Positions 1 to 6,357 of a stretch of DNA of 15,032 nt are shown here, piece by piece. The notes under the pieces were generated by a model, which worked only from the letters and a program-made list of their open reading frames with translations, did not search any database and was not told the DNA's origin. The position numbers and the translations under genes are program-made. How positions within the stretch are numbered: the first letter of the stretch is position 1; each line of letters begins with the position of its first letter. Where the stretch lies: positions 1 through 15,032 of the forward strand of contig CABIVQ010000064.1 of assembly GCA_902362365.1 (NCBI GenBank), in the 5' to 3' direction. The stretch comes from Clostridiaceae bacterium (lineage in GTDB: Bacteria > Bacillota > Clostridia > Peptostreptococcales > Peptostreptococcaceae).

Positions 1-52
<52 letters not shown>

Positions 53-150
53 AAGTTGATGGGCTCAGATACTGTTATATATCTGGCTTTGTTTGGTTGT
101 TTCGAATAATTCTTAATAAGAATTAGTTATATAAATTAACCTACTGTTTA

Positions 151-189
151 ATTTTCAAAGTTCATTTTTGTCCTTTCTCTTTCGGACAA
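151..189 (-). promoter_or_regulatory. rRNA leader: boxA antitermination element and leader hairpin
   Basis: On the minus strand the leader carries TGAACTTTGAAAAT (151-164), which matches the Gram-positive rrn boxA type (TGTTCTTTGAAAACT in Bacillus leaders). Just upstream is a short hairpin, TTGTCC/GGACAA (168-173 with 184-189), at the expected start of the transcript. A second palindrome, AATTC-TTAATAA-GAATT (108-124), lies nearer the 16S gene and may take part in precursor folding or processing. The remaining leader bases show no other recognisable element. Confidence 0.7.
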
Positions 190-194
190 GTATT

Positions 195-223
195 ACTATA
201 TCATCGATTTTAAATAATAGCAA
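195..223 (-). promoter_or_regulatory. rRNA operon promoter
   Basis: On the minus strand, TTGCTA (-35, 218-223) and TATAGT (-10, 195-200) are separated by exactly 17 bases, about 140 bases upstream of the 16S 5' end. This fits a housekeeping sigma-A promoter for the rRNA operon. The AT-rich stretch upstream (224-260, T-runs on the plus strand) resembles an UP element. The stretch 260-384, between this promoter and pdaA, holds no clear feature except the pdaA ribosome site. Confidence 0.75.
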
Positions 224-384
224 TACTTTTTTTATATTTTTTATTTATTTTTTAATATTTTTATGATTATGAGCATCATTCAGTAACACTCTAATTAAAA
301 CTTCTATGATATTAGGTTTAAATTTTATTCTTTTTGTTAATAAAATTAGTAACACAAGTATTATGTGTAAGGAGGTATAAAATT

Positions 385-1272
385 ATGCGTAAAATAATTA
401 TTTATTTTTCACTATGCCTGACAATATCACTTTGTCTTACGGGTTGTACCTTATTTGATAAAGTAAAAGAAACCTCTTTTTTTAATAGTGAACAATCAAA
501 TTCTAATAACAACGATACTAATAATAATTCAAATAAGAATTCAACAAATAAAAAAACTGTAACTGACTACAGCGACAAAGATAATGAGATTACTAGTTGG
601 TTCTATATGCCAAACGACACTCATACTACTCCTGATATAAACCCTAAGCTAACTTATGATTTATCTAATTACAATGCGATTTATAATGGACCTATTAACA
701 AATCTACTAAAACACTATATCTAACTTTTGATGAAGGCTATGAAAATGGCTATACTTCAAAAATATTGGATGTTCTTAAAGAAAAGAATGTAAAAGCAGT
801 GTTCTTTGTTACTTCTTATTATTTAGAAAAAAATCCTGATCTTGTTAAGAGAATGGTTGATGAAGGTCATATAGTAGGAAATCATAGTAAAACTCATTCT
901 TCTATGCCGACATTGACATCTGATATGACTAAATTCAAAGAGGAATTTTCTGATGTAGAATCTAAATACAAAGAAATCACTGGTTTAGATATGAAGAAGT
1001 TTTTCCGACCTCCTATGGGATATTATTCTGAAAAAAGTTTAGCCATAACTAATGATTTAGGCTATAAGACAATGTTTTGGAGTTTTGCATATGATGATTG
1101 GAACCCAGAAAAACAACCTGAGGTAAACTATGCAAAAAATAAAATTCTAGACAATCTACATAATGGTTCTATTTTACTTTTACATGCAGTTTCAAAAACT
1201 AATACTGAAATTTTAGGCGATGTTATAGACTCTGCTAGAAATGCTGGCTATGAGTTTAAATTACTTAATTAA
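385..1272 (+). CDS. pdaA: Polysaccharide deacetylase, PdaA-type (delta-lactam-forming muramic acid de-N-acetylase), predicted lipoprotein
   Basis: The 295-residue protein begins with a lipoprotein signal (hydrophobic residues 4-19, lipobox LTGC, Cys21), then an Asn/Ser-rich linker (about 34-58), then a NodB-type deacetylase domain (about 108-293). Visible motifs are TFDEGYENG (114-122, catalytic Asp116), the metal-binding pair NHSKTH (His167, His171), RPPMG (208-212), FWSFAYDDW (231-239) and LLLHAVS (264-270). The TFD-x-GYENGYT form and the FWS-x-A-x-x-DW motif are those of B. subtilis PdaA, which deacetylates muramic acid to make the muramic delta-lactam of spore cortex. Here residue 117 is Glu, where Asn is recalled for PdaA and Asp for most other deacetylases. 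The start at 385 is chosen for the AAGGAGG site at 369-375; an in-frame ATG at 334 lacks a site and would bury the signal peptide. The gene stands alone. Function in sporulation is inferred from family membership. Confidence 0.88.
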   Translation: MRKIIIYFSLCLTISLCLTGCTLFDKVKETSFFNSEQSNSNNNDTNNNSNKNSTNKKTVTDYSDKDNEITSWFYMPNDTHTTPDINPKLTYDLSNYNAIYNGPINKSTKTLYLTFDEGYENGYTSKILDVLKEKNVKAVFFVTSYYLEKNPDLVKRMVDEGHIVGNHSKTHSSMPTLTSDMTKFKEEFSDVESKYKEITGLDMKKFFRPPMGYYSEKSLAITNDLGYKTMFWSFAYDDWNPEKQPEVNYAKNKILDNLHNGSILLLHAVSKTNTEILGDVIDSARNAGYEFKLLN

Positions 1273-1332
1273 AAATTATTTTCACATAAAAAGTAATTAT
1301 CCTACTTACATATTCCTTTTTTTAGTATAAGA

Positions 1333-1359
1333 TTAACATGAGACAATAATAATTATAAT
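1333..1359 (+). promoter_or_regulatory. Candidate promoter with PerR-box-like operator, upstream of the rubrerythrin remnant
   Basis: The -10 is TATAAT (1354-1359), with a weak -35 TTAACA (1333-1338) only 15 bases away. Overlapping the -10 is CAATAATAATTATAA (1344-1358), which matches the PerR box TTATAATNATTATAA at 12 of 14 defined positions, with mismatches only in the first two bases. PerR is the peroxide-sensing Fur-family repressor, and rubrerythrins are classical PerR targets in clostridia. The match is seen; the regulation is inferred. Confidence 0.55.
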
Positions 1360-1391
1360 CACCTGAGGTAATTTAATCTTGGAGGGATATT

Positions 1392-1741
1392 ATGGAACTA
1401 AAAGGAAGTAAAACTGAAAAGAATTTATTAGCTTCATTCGCAGGAGAGTCTCAAGCAAGAACTAAATATACTTATTATGCTTCAAAAGCAAAAAAGAAGG
1501 ATGCAATCAAATAGCTTACTTATTTAAAGCTGTTGGGGAAATAGAGAAAGAATACGAAGAAAGATATCTTAAGCTTCTTGAAAACTTAGAAAATAACGTT
1601 ATATTTGAAAAATCAGAGGAAGTTGCTTGGCATTGTCAAAACTGTGGCCATATACATTATGGTAAAAAAGCTCCAAAAGTATGTCCAGTATGCGATCACC
1701 CTCAATCATATTTCCAAGTAAGAGCCGAAAACTATAAATAA
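1392..1741 (+). pseudogene. Rubrerythrin, internally deleted and frameshifted
   Basis: The reading frame from ATG 1392 (ribosome site GGAGGG, 1381-1386) gives a typical rubrerythrin N-terminus (FAGESQARTKYTYYASKAKK) and then stops at 1512-1514. The second part continues in another frame to the stop at 1739-1741 and ends in an intact rubredoxin-like zinc/iron knuckle (CQNCG ... CPVC). Adding one A to the A-run at 1491-1495 joins the two frames into AKKEGCNQIAYLF followed by KAVGEIEKEYEERYLKLL, about 116 residues. Normal rubrerythrins have about 180-195 residues. The missing 70-80 residues are the stretch between the first and second diiron half-motifs (first EKEH and the second Glu/Tyr helix). 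The usual EKxHExRY is EKEYEERY here, so a diiron His ligand is also lost. Peroxide reduction would therefore be lost. The single-base shift could be a sequencing error, but the deletion would remain. Confidence 0.85.
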
Positions 1742-1748
1742 AAAATAT

Positions 1749-1792
1749 GGCTATCTTTAATTCAGATAAAATAATACTGAATATAGATAGCC
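1749..1792. terminator. Bidirectional intrinsic terminator
   Basis: A hairpin with arms GGCTATCT (1749-1756) and AGATAGCC (1785-1792), plus an inner pair ATTCAG/CTGAAT (1760-1765, 1777-1782), lies between two convergent genes. An A-run precedes it and a T-rich stretch follows it, so it can end transcription from both sides. Confidence 0.8.
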
Positions 1793-1818
1793 CCATTTTA
1801 CTTATGTTCTATATCGAT

Positions 1819-3192
1819 TTAAATAATAAATACAGCAACTATTGTCGTTACGACAAATCCAATCATTATCGGCTTAAAGTTTCTCTTAGCTAAATCTACT
1901 GGGTTAACTCCACATATTGCTGCAGCTGATATTAATCCCCAAGGAACTAAACATCCTCCACCAACCCAGATACCAGCAATTTGACCTAAAGCACAAAGTG
2001 CTCCAACACTGGCATTTACAGCAGTTCCAAATACAGATGCCAAAGAACCTGCTAATGATATTCCTGAAAATCCAGAACCATCAAGCCCTGTGATTGCACC
2101 TACTACAGTTTGTATACTTGCTACTGCCAGTTTATTTAATGGTACTGCTTGAGATAAGGCTATACCCATATCAGATAATAATCCTTGAGAGCCTGCTGGT
2201 AATACGTCTCCTAGTACAGAAGTTATTGGTGCCACTTCACCCATATAGAAGAAAGCTGCTATTGGGATTATTGCTCCAAATATTTTTATCCCAAATACAA
2301 ATCCATCTATAACGTTCTTACAAACTGAGTCTAAACAATCTTTTTTATGATTCATAGCATTAATAATTACAATTAAAAGAAGTGCTGTTCCACCTAATAA
2401 TGCTGTTGCATCTCCACCTTTTAAATTTAAAGCGTACATAGATACTATATCTAATAAAAAACCTATTAACACTAATAAAGTAGCTATTTTAGCTTTTTTG
2501 TTAAAAGATTTTATTTCTACATGTTCAACTTGCTTTAACTCTTCTTTAAACATACCTTTTTTCAGATCTCTTCTTAGATAATAAAAGGCTGTTGATATAG
2601 TAACTATGCCCATTACTAAAAATAATGGCATACCTTCACTTATAACTTGAGCAGCTTCTATCCCTGCTGCTCCACCGGTTATTGCTGGTGCACCTTGAAT
2701 AACAAAGTCCGTTGACAATGCTAAACCATGACCAAATAAATTAAGAGCCATAGCAACACCTATTGCAGGTAGTCCTACATCCATAGCTACTGGTAAGAAT
2801 ATCGCTCCTACCAATGCAACTGCTGGTGTTGGCCAGAAGAACCATGATAATAAACACATTACTATCCCTACTACAAAGAATGCTGTTGTAGGAGTTTTTA
2901 TAACCTTAGAGAAAGGTTTTATCATGTAGTTAATAGCATTATTGTCTTCTAGGGCTTTAGATAATGCAACCATTACGGATATAATAAGAATTACTGGTCC
3001 AAGTTCATTTAGAGAAACTATAAGAGCGTTAAATACTGCATTTATTGCTTGTGGAATACTCTGAGTGTAAAATAATCCTAGACAAAATATACCTAATATA
3101 CATGGTACTATTACATCCTTTTTCATGATCATTATAATCAGGATGGCTAGCATAAATAAGATGTAAATATAATGAGCTCCTGTTAAAACCAT
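1819..3192 (-). CDS. Polytopic membrane transporter, substrate unknown (ion-transporter-superfamily-like)
   Basis: This 457-residue protein is almost entirely hydrophobic, with roughly eleven to twelve predicted membrane segments and one charged cytoplasmic loop (about residues 208-232, RRDLKKGMFKEELKQVEHVE). Pro/Gly-rich stretches inside the membrane (WFFWPTPAVALVGA, FVIQGAPAITGGAAG, GLDGSGFSGISLAGS, VGGGCLVPWG) recur in its two halves, in the style of two-fold pseudo-symmetric secondary transporters with re-entrant hairpins, as in the ion transporter superfamily. No diagnostic substrate motif could be recognised. The start at 3192 is supported by GGGGA about 10 bases upstream (3201-3208). 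It is transcribed divergently from the threonine/serine exporter genes and ends at a shared terminator. Carboxylate or amino-acid transport, or Na+/H+ exchange, are all possible. Confidence 0.75.
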   Translation of the reverse strand: MVLTGAHYIYILFMLAILIIMIMKKDVIVPCILGIFCLGLFYTQSIPQAINAVFNALIVSLNELGPVILIISVMVALSKALEDNNAINYMIKPFSKVIKTPTTAFFVVGIVMCLLSWFFWPTPAVALVGAIFLPVAMDVGLPAIGVAMALNLFGHGLALSTDFVIQGAPAITGGAAGIEAAQVISEGMPLFLVMGIVTISTAFYYLRRDLKKGMFKEELKQVEHVEIKSFNKKAKIATLLVLIGFLLDIVSMYALNLKGGDATALLGGTALLLIVIINAMNHKKDCLDSVCKNVIDGFVFGIKIFGAIIPIAAFFYMGEVAPITSVLGDVLPAGSQGLLSDMGIALSQAVPLNKLAVASIQTVVGAITGLDGSGFSGISLAGSLASVFGTAVNASVGALCALGQIAGIWVGGGCLVPWGLISAAAICGVNPVDLAKRNFKPIMIGFVVTTIVAVFII

Positions 3193-3226
3193 ATACTAAA
3201 ATCCCCTTTACATTTAAGATATTAGT

Positions 3227-3256
3227 ATTATATGGTTTTATACTGCCTCGTGTTAC
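3227..3256 (-). promoter_or_regulatory. Candidate promoter of the transporter gene
   Basis: On the minus strand TATAAT (3227-3232) lies 18 bases downstream of GTAACA (3251-3256), about 35 bases before the start codon. The -10 is perfect; the -35 is only fair. Confidence 0.45.
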
Positions 3257-3410
3257 TTCTAGAAATATATAAGTAAAATATTTTTTATATATTTTTTATA
3301 TATTTTATTATGAAAATAATATAAAAGCTAAAACTATAAAAAAACTATGCTTATTATTAAATTTATTTATCGTTAAATTTTTGTAAATATATATATTTAT
3401 CATAAATATT

Positions 3411-3439
3411 TGGTATAATCTTCTTTATCATAAAAGAAG
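3411..3439 (+). promoter_or_regulatory. Extended -10 promoter and start-site palindrome upstream of the ThrE-type exporter pair
   Basis: TGGTATAAT (3411-3419) is an extended -10 element with a perfect TATAAT hexamer; no good -35 is visible. Directly after it is the 20-bp inverted repeat CTTCTTT-ATCATA-AAAGAAG (3420-3439), covering the expected start site. It could be a repressor site or a 5' RNA hairpin. The rest of the 3193-3454 intergenic region is simple AT-rich sequence (runs of TATATTTTTT) without other recognisable features. Confidence 0.5.
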
Positions 3440-3454
3440 TACTGGAGGTGCACA

Positions 3455-4243
3455 ATGTTTCAAGTAGAAGAACCTGAATATAAAAAAAATATTCTAAGGC
3501 TTGCTTTATTCATAGGAGAGCTTATGTTATCTAATGGAGCAGAGACTTATAGAGTGGAAGATACAATAAAAAGAATTTGTAAATCTAGAGGTTTTAATCA
3601 TGTAAATGTCTTTACTACTCCTACAGTAGTAATTATTTCAGATGATAGATTTGATGGATATAGTTTTATGAAAACTATCAACCGTAGAGCAATCAATTTA
3701 GGTAGAATTGCATTGCTAAATGATTTTTCTAGAGATTTTGTAAAAAATCCAGAAATGACTGTTAAAGAATCTATGGTTAGATTAAAGCAAATTGCATCAT
3801 TCAAAGCTTATCCTACTTGGATTAATTATATGTTTACAGGAATAGGGTCTGCATCATTCGCGTACTTGGTCGGTGGGAACTCACCGTTTGACTTTTTATT
3901 AACCTTCTTGGTTTCTATAATTGCTCAAATGGTTTATGACCAGTTAATCAAGATTAGTTATATTCCAAGCTTCTGCTGTTTAGTTTCATCACTCTTAATG
4001 GCTGCTTCTGGAGTTGTACTTACTGAATTAGGATTTTTAACAACTCCTAAAATGCTTATAGTCGGTTCTATAATGCCTTTACTTCCTGGGGTTCCTTTTA
4101 TTAAAGGTGTTCGTGATTTAATCGCAGGAGATTTAATGTCTGGTGTTGTACGATTCTTTGATGCAACTATTATATTTATATCAATTGCAGCTGGTGTTGG
4201 GTTTGTCCTTGAATTTTGGTTTAGAATAGGAGGGGCATTATAA
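3455..4243 (+). CDS. Threonine/serine exporter, ThrE N-terminal-type subunit (DUF1212 family)
   Basis: The 262-residue protein shows the ThrE_1/DUF1212 layout: a cytoplasmic N-terminal region with the family motif GELMLSNGAETYRVEDTI (21-38) and a VFTTPTVVIIS strand (52-62), followed by about five membrane segments from residue 125 to the end, including the conserved PLLPGVPFIKGVRDLIAGD (about 208-226). In Corynebacterium ThrE both halves are one protein that exports threonine and serine by proton motive force; in many Firmicutes they are split, as here. The ribosome site GGAGG (3444-3448) supports the start. The stop overlaps the next ATG by one base (TAATG), so the two subunits are translationally coupled. 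The true substrate in this organism is inferred from the family. Confidence 0.88.
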   Translation: MFQVEEPEYKKNILRLALFIGELMLSNGAETYRVEDTIKRICKSRGFNHVNVFTTPTVVIISDDRFDGYSFMKTINRRAINLGRIALLNDFSRDFVKNPEMTVKESMVRLKQIASFKAYPTWINYMFTGIGSASFAYLVGGNSPFDFLLTFLVSIIAQMVYDQLIKISYIPSFCCLVSSLLMAASGVVLTELGFLTTPKMLIVGSIMPLLPGVPFIKGVRDLIAGDLMSGVVRFFDATIIFISIAAGVGFVLEFWFRIGGAL

Positions 4244-4755
4244 TGATAGATTTACCAATTTATTTAAATTTTACTTTTGCTTTTTTAGCAACGATAGGAT
4301 TTGCAGTATATTTTAGTGCACCTAGAGTTTCTTTAATTCCATCTGGTATAATCGGAGGCTTAGGCTGGTTATTATACATATTTTTATTTAAATGGAATGA
4401 CAATGCAGTTGTTTCAACCTTCTTTGCTGCAGGGTTCGTTGCCTTTTTAGGTGAGATTCTTGCTAGAAGGTTAAAAAATCCAGCTACAGTATTTACTATA
4501 CCAGGAATACTTCCTCTAGCTCCTGGGGTCGGTATTTATAATACTATGCTTTATATGGTTCAAAAGGAATTTGAGCTAGGATTTTCTAAAGGTATAGATA
4601 CATTCTCTATAGCTGCAGCGATTGCCCTTGGTATTCTTGTTGTAACATCTATTGTTAATACCTATAATATTTTAAGTAAAAGAAGACTTTACAAAAAACT
4701 CGAAGCTTTACATGGCCCTTTTCATATGAATTTAAATAATCGTAAAGATAGTTAA
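4243..4755 (+). CDS. Threonine/serine exporter, ThrE C-terminal-type subunit (DUF3815 family)
   Basis: The 170-residue protein has about five hydrophobic segments and the family's signature IPGILPLAPGVGIYNTML (86-103), which mirrors the PLLPGVPF motif of the partner gene. It belongs to the ThrE_2/DUF3815 family, the second half of the ThrE exporter. Translation starts on an ATG sharing its first base with the upstream stop, with AGGAGGGG (4228-4235) inside the end of the previous gene as ribosome site. The two proteins are expected to form one membrane complex. A strong terminator follows 3 bases after the stop. Confidence 0.86.
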   Translation: MIDLPIYLNFTFAFLATIGFAVYFSAPRVSLIPSGIIGGLGWLLYIFLFKWNDNAVVSTFFAAGFVAFLGEILARRLKNPATVFTIPGILPLAPGVGIYNTMLYMVQKEFELGFSKGIDTFSIAAAIALGILVVTSIVNTYNILSKRRLYKKLEALHGPFHMNLNNRKDS

Positions 4756-4758
4756 AAT

Positions 4759-4812
4759 AAAAATAGAGTATCTAAAAATGATTTTTGAATCATAAAAGGA
4801 TACTCTATTTTT
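4759..4812. terminator. Bidirectional intrinsic terminator
   Basis: Perfect 14-bp arms AAAAATAGAGTATC (4759-4772) and GATACTCTATTTTT (4799-4812) enclose a smaller nested hairpin ATGATT/AATCAT (4779-4793). The A/T ends allow termination of the exporter pair (+) and of the convergent small gene (-). Confidence 0.85.
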
Positions 4813-4835
4813 ATTTACATAAATACTTTTATTAT

Positions 4836-5279
4836 TTATTTTCCATGCTTTCCATTTTTTTTATCTAATGCTTCTATTAGTTTTTGAGCTTTTTCTTTAG
4901 TTATTACATTTTCTTTAACCATATTATTTATTTCTTCATTTCTTTTTTCTTTCATCTCTGCTTTTCTAGCTTCCATTTGAGCTTTTTGATATTCATCTAT
5001 TTTCTTTACATCACTTTCTGTTAATACACCTGATTCTTGAAGTTCTTTTAAAGTTGATTCAAATTTTTCTTTTCCTCTATGCTTGTGCTCTGGATGAGTG
5101 ATATTGCTCGTCTCAATAGTTGTACTAGTTTTTTCTTCTGATCTATATGTAGCAGTTGTATCAGTATTATTAGCTTCATTTAGACTATTCTTACCATAAA
5201 CCCCTTCTTTAAAGATACCAATTGTAAGAACTACAAGAGCAACTACTGACATAAAAACTATTTTTCTTTTACTATACAT
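4836..5279 (-). CDS. Small membrane-anchored or secreted charged protein, unknown function
   Basis: The 147-residue protein has an N-terminal signal or anchor (KRK then hydrophobic 8-22), a Thr/Ser/Asn-rich linker (31-62), and a highly charged helical C-terminal part. That part holds two related helical hairpin units: LKELQESGVLTESDVKKI (77-94) and INNMVKENVITKEKAQKLI (117-135), each of the form helix-(G/N)V(L/I)T-helix, joined by a Lys/Glu/Ala-rich helix (98-116). This resembles the short repeated helices of clostridial DUF2680-like or SHOCT-like proteins, but the family is not certain. A His-rich patch (HPEHKH, 62-67) precedes the repeats. AAGGAGG (5287-5293) supports the start. The gene is monocistronic and preceded by a perfect palindrome, suggesting specific repression. 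No function is assigned. Confidence 0.75.
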   Translation of the reverse strand: MYSKRKIVFMSVVALVVLTIGIFKEGVYGKNSLNEANNTDTTATYRSEEKTSTTIETSNITHPEHKHRGKEKFESTLKELQESGVLTESDVKKIDEYQKAQMEARKAEMKEKRNEEINNMVKENVITKEKAQKLIEALDKKNGKHGK

Positions 5280-5300
5280 ATAAAGTACCTCCTTATGATT

Positions 5301-5317
5301 TGTAAATACTATTTACA
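5301..5317. promoter_or_regulatory. Perfect 17-bp palindrome (candidate operator)
   Basis: TGTAAATA-C-TATTTACA is an exact 8-1-8 inverted repeat ending 8 bases before the ribosome site of the small membrane-anchored protein gene. A position between promoter and ribosome site is typical for a repressor operator. It does not fit the CcpA, PerR, LexA or CodY consensus as recalled. Confidence 0.5.
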
Positions 5318-5397
5318 TTTAATAGTTACTCTTAGATTTCCCGTTAATCTTAATTTAAACTTAATTATTTCTAATTTTATAAAAAATTCATAAAAAA

Positions 5398-5442
5398 AAT
5401 ATCTACTATTCAGCTAAAAATACTGAAGATAGTAGATATTTT
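5398..5442 (-). terminator. Intrinsic terminator of the csoR-rseC operon
   Basis: The arms ATCTACTAT..TCAG (5401-5413) and CTGAAGATAGTAGATATTTT (5423-5442) pair with a two-base bulge. On the minus strand the hairpin is followed by a run of T (5392-5399), placing it downstream of the RseC-family gene. The region 5318-5397 otherwise holds only AT-rich leader of the gene ending at 5279. Confidence 0.82.
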
Positions 5443-5502
5443 CATTTGCACTATTATATATATCTAGTTGTTTTAATCCTACAATAGGTATTTGTATTTA
5501 GT

Positions 5503-5943
5503 TTATCTATCTAAGATGTTTGTGATTACAGGTATAAACTTTCTACTTTCACGGAATTTATTATCATTTCTTTTTAATATTACATATGAAGTTGACATCA
5601 TTACAATTCCAACTAATCCACTTATTATTTCCACACTTATACCTTGTGCTTCTATTACCTTATCCAATACAAAGTAACTTCCTATAGTTCCTAACATTAA
5701 AAAAATTAATGGTACTATATATGCAAGTGCTGTTGCTTTTAATACATTCATATTATCCATATTCACTTCTACATGGTCCCCTATTTTTGCACCAATTGTA
5801 TTATCAACTTCTACTAATATATCTTTAGTTTCTGATGATAATGTTTGGCATTTTCCACAAGATGCACACGCTGAATGTCTTTGCATTTTTAGCCTGGCTG
5901 TTTTTTCATCAACAATCTCTATTATATACCCCTGTTGATTCAT
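5503..5943 (-). CDS. rseC: RseC/MucC-family membrane redox protein (SoxR-reducing system RseC family)
   Basis: The 146-residue protein matches the RseC/MucC family: an N-terminal soluble beta domain with the Cys cluster CASCGKC (Cys26, Cys29, Cys32), the stretch GAKIGDHVEVNM (51-62), two membrane helices (about 69-91 and 104-122) and a basic C-terminal tail. In E. coli RseC is tied to the Rsx complex that reduces the SoxR iron-sulfur cluster; in clostridia the homologue is usually associated with Rnf-type electron transport or occurs alone. It is the second gene of an operon, 11 bases after csoR, with GGGGGAAG just upstream of the start. Pairing with a copper- or thiol-sensing repressor suggests a role in metal or redox stress, which is inference from the neighbour. 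Confidence 0.85.
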   Translation of the reverse strand: MNQQGYIIEIVDEKTARLKMQRHSACASCGKCQTLSSETKDILVEVDNTIGAKIGDHVEVNMDNMNVLKATALAYIVPLIFLMLGTIGSYFVLDKVIEAQGISVEIISGLVGIVMMSTSYVILKRNDNKFRESRKFIPVITNILDR

Positions 5944-5954
5944 TTTTCTTCCCC

Positions 5955-6254
5955 CTATTTTGTAAACTTACTTATTGTATCCATAAGTTCTTGTATTGTT
6001 TGTTCTGTTATTTCCATGTCATCATGTTTTATACTTTCTGTAACACATCCCTTTATGTGATTTTCAAGTATAATTGATCCTACTTTGTTTATAGCAGATC
6101 TTATTGCTGATATTTGTACTAGTATATCTACACAGTACCTTTCTTCTTCTACCATTTTTTGTATACCTTTTACTTGTCCTTCTATTCTTTTAAGTCTTTT
6201 TATAAGAGCATCTTTATCATTAGACGGTTGTAGTTTTTTTTCCATACTGTCCAC
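5955..6254 (-). CDS. csoR: CsoR-type metal-sensing repressor (DUF156 family)
   Basis: The 99-residue all-helical protein carries the DUF156 signature LIKRLKRIEGQVKGIQKMVE (18-36) and ERYCVDILVQISAIRSA. The three Cu(I) ligands of CsoR are present with the same spacing as in Mycobacterium CsoR: Cys41, His66 and Cys70 (gaps of 25 and 4). This favours a copper sensor over RcnR (nickel/cobalt, extra His ligands) or CstR (persulfide, which lacks the His). CsoR binds operator DNA in the apo state and releases on Cu(I). The ribosome site AAGGAGTGGA lies just upstream (around 6258-6262). No copper ATPase or chaperone is next door; the only co-transcribed gene is the RseC homologue. The upstream 50 bases show a TATAAT but no clear CsoR operator. 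Confidence 0.9.
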   Translation of the reverse strand: MDSMEKKLQPSNDKDALIKRLKRIEGQVKGIQKMVEEERYCVDILVQISAIRSAINKVGSIILENHIKGCVTESIKHDDMEITEQTIQELMDTISKFTK

Positions 6255-6316
6255 TCCTTATTAAGTGATTATATTTTATTATATCATATTTTTGTAAATC
6301 TATTTTACTCAAAGTA

Positions 6317-6350
6317 AAAAGCACTAAATCATTTTTCGATTAGTGCTTTT
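6317..6350 (-). terminator. Intrinsic terminator of the EAL gene
   Basis: Arms AAAAGCACTAAATC (6317-6330) and GATTAGTGCTTTT (6338-6350) pair with one bulged base, immediately after the EAL gene stop on the minus strand and followed there by TTTTTACTTT. Confidence 0.82.
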
Positions 6351-6357
6351 ATTTTTA

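Noticed and set aside
250..384. Sporulation sigma-F/sigma-G promoter for pdaA
   Set aside because: GCATC and CACTCTA pieces are present but do not match consensus sequence and spacing well enough to call.
1599..1796. Minus-strand open frame over the rubrerythrin remnant
   Set aside because: It lies opposite the conserved rubredoxin knuckle and runs through the terminator hairpin.
2094..2312. Plus-strand open frame inside the transporter gene, Leu/Tyr-rich
   Set aside because: It is antisense to a well-supported membrane protein; its composition is the mirror of the hydrophobic codons and it lacks a ribosome site.
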